Shown here piece after piece: positions 59,637 to 64,000 of a stretch of 64,000 nt of DNA (position 1 is its first letter; each line of letters starts with the position of its first letter). Source of the stretch: Talaromyces rugulosus (Eukaryota > Ascomycota > Eurotiomycetes > Eurotiales > Trichocomaceae); NCBI RefSeq assembly GCF_013368755.1, contig NC_049561.1:1798001-1862000 (forward strand), given 5' to 3'. Under the pieces are notes generated by a model. It ran no database searches. It worked only from the letters and a program-made list of their open reading frames with translations, and was not told the origin of the DNA. A program made the translations under genes and the position numbers.

Positions 59637-62600
59637 TCAGTCCGGGAAAGGGTCCGACGTTGATTCCCTATCTCGATTTGGAATGCTAACACTACGCCGC
59701 TTGCCTTGCTCAACTGGGGTGACGAGCCTGACCTTCTTGGGCGACATCGTTCCGCCGCCAGACGATGTATTAGCAGTACTGCCACTACCGCCGGTCCCGA
59801 TCCCAGCAGATGAAGGCGCAGATGTCAGCATGCCTCGCACTTTCTCAACAGCTCTACTCTCGCCAGTCACCCAAGGATCTCGTTTCGCTATGTTCGAGGC
59901 GGTTTTGCGGCCGAATGCGGCGCTCTGAGTCAATTCGCGGTATTCTTGACGTCTTGGACCAGGCCCACAATCGTGCACACACCCGGGTGTAGGGCAACCA
60001 CCTTCGCTGATTTCAAGATCGCCAAGCCATTTCTTCATACAGACCAAATGTCCACCGTGTCCGCAACCTTGACACCATGACCATAAGCTGGAGCCCCGAG
60101 ACTGGGAAGGAACGTAGATGTGATGTTCCAATTCTGGAAGGGGTTCCGTCATGTCCAAAGAGAAAGAAATGCTTGACTCGACCTCAGAATCGTCGTTATC
60201 GGAGGTATCACTAATAGGTTCGGATTCAATCCATTCAGGAGGAGGCTCGAGACTGAGGCAAATGGGACAAGAGTTCTGCGTGCTTTGACATCGATGGCAC
60301 CGTCTGTTGTTGTCATCACCAGGGTTTTCGTATGCCTTCTTGCATGTAAAGCAGTAAATGTTAATGAACGTATCATTCTGAGCATATTCATAAACTGCCG
60401 GAAATAATGACACACAAAAGTTTCGCAGCTCAGCAGCCTCGATGTACATGGAATGACGGAGGAGCTGCTCATTATAAACTTTGAAAATTTGCTGGCACTC
60501 TTCGTAGGGCAGAATGCTCCCGCCGTCGTCGAATAGCAATTGGGTCTTATGGAGGAGGTGAGCTGCCATTTGTATGTCGACGGGAGTGCTGCTATGAAAG
60601 TGCTGTATTGCTTCCTTCAGTATCACCTGAGCACTCCATGGCTTACTTGCAGGCATTTCTGGAGTTAATGGGAGAGTCACCAGCTCGTTTTCTCCAGAAG
60701 GGACTTCTTGGCCATCAAAAGTCTCCTCCGCATCCTTGTTTATTTGACTTGTTTCCGCCATCAAGGGAGCGGGACTTGATGGACGCTCAAGATGTATTTT
60801 ATTGGCATTAGCGGAAGAATCGTCAAGAGTACCACTGTCCTCGGACGTTTCCTTGTTTTCGCTAGTAGGAGAGTGCTCTTTCTCCTCCATGATTGGGTTT
60901 TCTTCGGTTTCCCATTGAGTGCTATCTCGTCTAAAAGACGTCAACCCACCCGTTCGGGGAGAATATGGGATCTCAATGGATTTGGTGCGATGTGAACTGT
61001 CAGTAGAAGCCGAAAACATTGGGAAGCTCTCGTTAGAATCATGTCGGATATATTGAGCAGGACGTGTTTGGGAGACGGGTTCATTGGCAAGTGATTCGAG
61101 ATTGAGAACCTTTTTTGGTGCCACTTTATAATCACGGAGCAGGGCCTTTCTGTTTTCGACCCTTTGCTCATAATCATCTTCGGATCCTTCTTTGGTTACC
61201 AAATCAGTCGATGGATGTCGACGCCAGTCAGCGCGGCCAGCTATTGCACGAGGTGCGGATCTCTGGTCTCCTTCTAAATCGTCCCACTCGGCATCTCGGA
61301 GTTGTTCCGATATGAAACTACTCGAAAAGGCAATTCCATATTCACTGGATTCAGACTCATGGCGCCGCATTTGGGGCATGTTTCTGAGGTCGGTTTGATT
61401 CTTAGAGCTGTAGTGAGAACTCATGACTGAAGGTGGCAAGGGTTGTATATCAACCAAGTCGTCGGTCAAAGAAACTGCATCGGACGCCGAGGAGAAAAGA
61501 GCGGCGGATGGAGAATCGGGGAGAGGCTGAGCAAGAGGAGTGGTCATATTTGATGTGCTCTCAATTTCCGGTGTTCTGCGTCGATGCCCTTCTGTCTCGA
61601 TCACACCTTTGAAGAGATGCGATTTCATCTTTCCTGATTTAGATCCTTCGCCCACGCGCGCGGCGTAAAATCCCGGAGATTTTGTCCTCCGGTTCTGGGT
61701 TGTAATTTCTTTAGACTTCTGACGCTGCTCCTCGGCTCGAAACTCGAGCTCTTGGACAACTGCGTATTTGACAATACTCCATGTCTGTGCTACTGTTTGA
61801 AGCCCTGCGCTTCTAGCTTGTTCTGCATTACGATCCAGACCACCAAGAAAATTTGTTATCGGGTCCTCAAAAGAAGAGTTTTCTCGGCTGTCCTTCATTA
61901 ACGGGGCATATCGCTGAGCTAGAAAACGAAATACTGCCGCGTCTGGAGCAATCCCTGCAATTTGCCCAATTGCCCCGAGTTGATGGGACACGGGATTTTC
62001 GGCAGCCAATGTCTTTTGGAGAGGGGCAACAGTCAGTCTCCCATCCTGGCCTGGAGGCGTGTTTCCCAAGGACTTTGACGGCCTTACGACCGGGGTCTTT
62101 TGTGATTTCGGGTTGAAGGATGAGAAATCATCTAGATTGCCATCTGTGAAGCTTTGACTAGAAACTCTTTCAATATTTCGCTCACTGTCGTTGTGTGAAG
62201 GGAATAATTCAGAGTTTCCCACACCGAATGTTCTCTGTCGAGGGCGCTTTTGCGTGATGGCGAGGACCTCACCAGTTGGGCTCCAGGACACTGCACACAT
62301 TGGCCGACGGTTGAGAATCTGGGGGGAAAACCGGATATCCGTCTGAGTCAACGCGCCTGCCTCACCAACAGTCCACAATAGATCTTTGGACCGCCAAAGC
62401 AAATCGGCGGCTGCAGTATCATAACGATCGATTTCTCGAAAGGGAATATGTGGCCGACGAAGGTCCCAAAGATGAATACGTGGGTCGTCCTTTTCGTAGG
62501 TTGTGACCAATTGCGTCGATTGCCAATCACCTCCGTCCTCAGCGTCGGCATTCCAGCTAGGTGGCCGCCATCTGACGTTTGAAACGGGCTGGGGGGCTCG

Positions 62601-63648
62601 AAATTGAAATGTAGGTTTCTGCCTTCGCTCTGCTGACGATGAAAAATCCCAGACTTTAACTTGTTTATCTGTTCCAGCGCTGACGATATGCTTCCCATCC
62701 GGGTGCCAGTCGACGGCGTAGCACGGCTTTTCATGGGCGGCGATTTTCAACAATGGAGCTTTCGTTTGCCGATAGTCCCAGCACTGAATAGCGCCGCTAT
62801 CTGTAGCAGTAGCAAACATGGTGCCATCCCCTGGCGACCATCGAATATCACGCACCGCATCGCTGTTGCTGTTATAGCGAGATATACTCGAAATTGTGGC
62901 TGCCGTAGAAGCAGATCTAAGATCCCACATTCGAATTGTGCTGTCTTGACTGCCCGATAAAAGCCATGCCGGGCGATGTGGATTAAAAGCTAATCGGTGT
63001 ACCTGGCGACTGTGGCCATTCAACCGAGAAAGCTCCAATCCTGCACGCTGCAGGTCATAGACAACAACGCGGCCATTTCCTGCGGCGGTTGCAATGATAG
63101 TATCGAACTCGCCATGAGACCATTTGACATCCTTGATTTCTAGTTGATCCTTAACCTTGGATGATAGACCAGCTGGGGCTTGCTTTTTGGAGCCATATTT
63201 GATGATGGCGTCGCGAATATTAAACTCTTCCGAAGATCCGTCGGCGGAGACACGAATCGTTTTGAAGATCTCCCTCCCTGCAATGATCGCGTGTGTTTTC
63301 TGCGGAGAAATGTCCAACGAGGCGATCGAAAGGCCTGTCCGATGCGTCACAGTCTGCGACTGACCGGGCCTAATTCTGGGGTAAGTAAAATGGGACCGTG
63401 CAGGTCTAGGACGCTTGTCATTTAACTCACAAGGATTTCGACCGTGACAAGCGCACGCTATGCAAGCCTTCTTCAGATAAGCCACTCCCGCTCTCAGATG
63501 GACTAGGTGGACGCGAGCCTGAGAAGAAGGGCTGGGCAAGTCGGGCCAAAGCACTGGTTGCGCGGTTGGCATACAGCCTGTGGCTCTGAGCCTGGTGTCC
63601 TGGTGGAGGCTGTGGAGGGGTGGACGAAGCAAAGGGCGGATCCGCCAT
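59637..63648 (-). CDS. rtc1: Rtc1/WDR24, SEA (GATOR2-like) complex WD40-RING protein
   Basis: Two exons on the minus strand, 63648-63431 and 63375-59637, encode 1318 residues. Rtc1 (Sea2; human WDR24) is part of the vacuole-associated SEA complex that controls TORC1 in response to amino acids. After a Pro/Ser-rich N-terminus come WD40 repeats over about residues 100-400, with LNGHSRQVHRLAFNPHRP, SGSQDSTIRMWDLRS, ATATDSGAIQCWDYRQ and SAGTDKQVKVWDFSS. A long disordered Ser-rich middle follows. A C-terminal zinc module, about residues 1079-1215, has CFTCKKAYEN, CHRCQSTQNSCPICL, WCQGCGHGGH and CPTPGCVHDC, the composite zinc-ribbon and RING typical of these proteins. The short first exon was chosen because MADPPF gives an ATG start and the splice (TT|A) keeps frame into IRPGQSQTVTHRTG. 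Confidence 0.94.
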
Positions 63649-64000
63649 CGTGACCTCGTGGTGAGGCTGGGGTCAGAATGGAGGGGAATCCATCACCGGT
63701 CTCCCTGTGCGAACTGAGACAGGGTGGTCACAAGATGATTCAAATCAAGACCAGCGCATTGGCGATGAACGATCGGGGTGGTGCTAGAATGGGACCCACC
63801 CCCGGCCAGAAGCTCCTCACCGCCTGCGTTCTGCCGCTATCTTTCTTATCATTTAACGATGGCACTACGTACTCTTCTTCAACTAGATATCAATTAATAT
63901 CTCTTTGGGGGTTTCAAAGTACCAAGCTATCTTGACGGGAGGTGATACATGGTCGGCCAAGGCCTGTGGATAGCTCTATTGGAATGCAGTGAGATAGATG
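63649..64000. other. rtc1 promoter region at window edge
   Basis: 352 bp upstream of rtc1. An 85-codon plus-strand frame (63678-63935) has no recognisable feature. Any gene beyond lies outside the window. Confidence 0.5.

Overview
The window is nuclear DNA from a filamentous ascomycete, most probably a member of the Eurotiales (Aspergillus/Penicillium group). The reasons are short spliceosomal introns (mostly 50-70 nt) with CTAAY-type branch sites, fungal forms of the housekeeping proteins, fungus-specific regulator families (Zn2Cys6, two-repeat Myb/SANT, fungal forkhead) and an intron-containing Fcy-type purine-cytosine permease. I see no tRNA, rRNA, CRISPR array or intact transposon. Order-level placement is inference from overall look, not from a search.

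Left housekeeping island (0.8-13.6 kb): a fusion of an alpha/beta hydrolase with a capping-enzyme-like cysteine phosphatase; ribosomal protein eS19; an unrecognised nuclear-looking protein with a perfect PIP box and a KEN box; the ribosome-rescue factor Dom34 divergent from ribosomal protein uL15 (RPL28/L27a); an AT-rich gap that hides a truncated Zn2Cys6 regulator; and an Erd2-family receptor with an unusual C-terminal tail.

Central gene-poor interval (13.6-41.3 kb): about 27 kb holding only six genes. Four encode proteins of one architecture: an N- or C-terminal low-complexity region (often poly-Q/H) plus two adjacent or separated Myb/SANT-like repeats (16.6, 24.9, 27.8 and 35.4 kb). The other two are a purine-cytosine permease and cytochrome c oxidase subunit Cox4 (mammalian COX5B type). 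The Myb genes are separated by 1-6 kb of apparently non-coding DNA. A palindrome, ATCAATTGAT, is over-represented and clusters upstream of the second Myb gene. This dispersed Myb/SANT array is the best candidate for an undescribed regulatory locus.

Right housekeeping island (41.3-63.7 kb): cytosolic tryptophanyl-tRNA synthetase (nine exons, a 15-nt micro-exon, one GC-AG intron); the spliceosome core protein Prp8 (without an intein); ribosomal protein eL34 (a 14-nt micro-exon); a forkhead gene with a UAG codon directly before its DNA-binding domain; the spliceosome-associated protein cactin, divergent from an XLF/Nej1-type end-joining factor; and the SEA/GATOR2 WD40-RING protein Rtc1. The two islands are dominated by RNA processing and translation genes. 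The centre is dominated by transcription factors.

Exon boundaries were worked out by hand from splice consensus, reading frame and family conservation; no alignment or RNA evidence was available.
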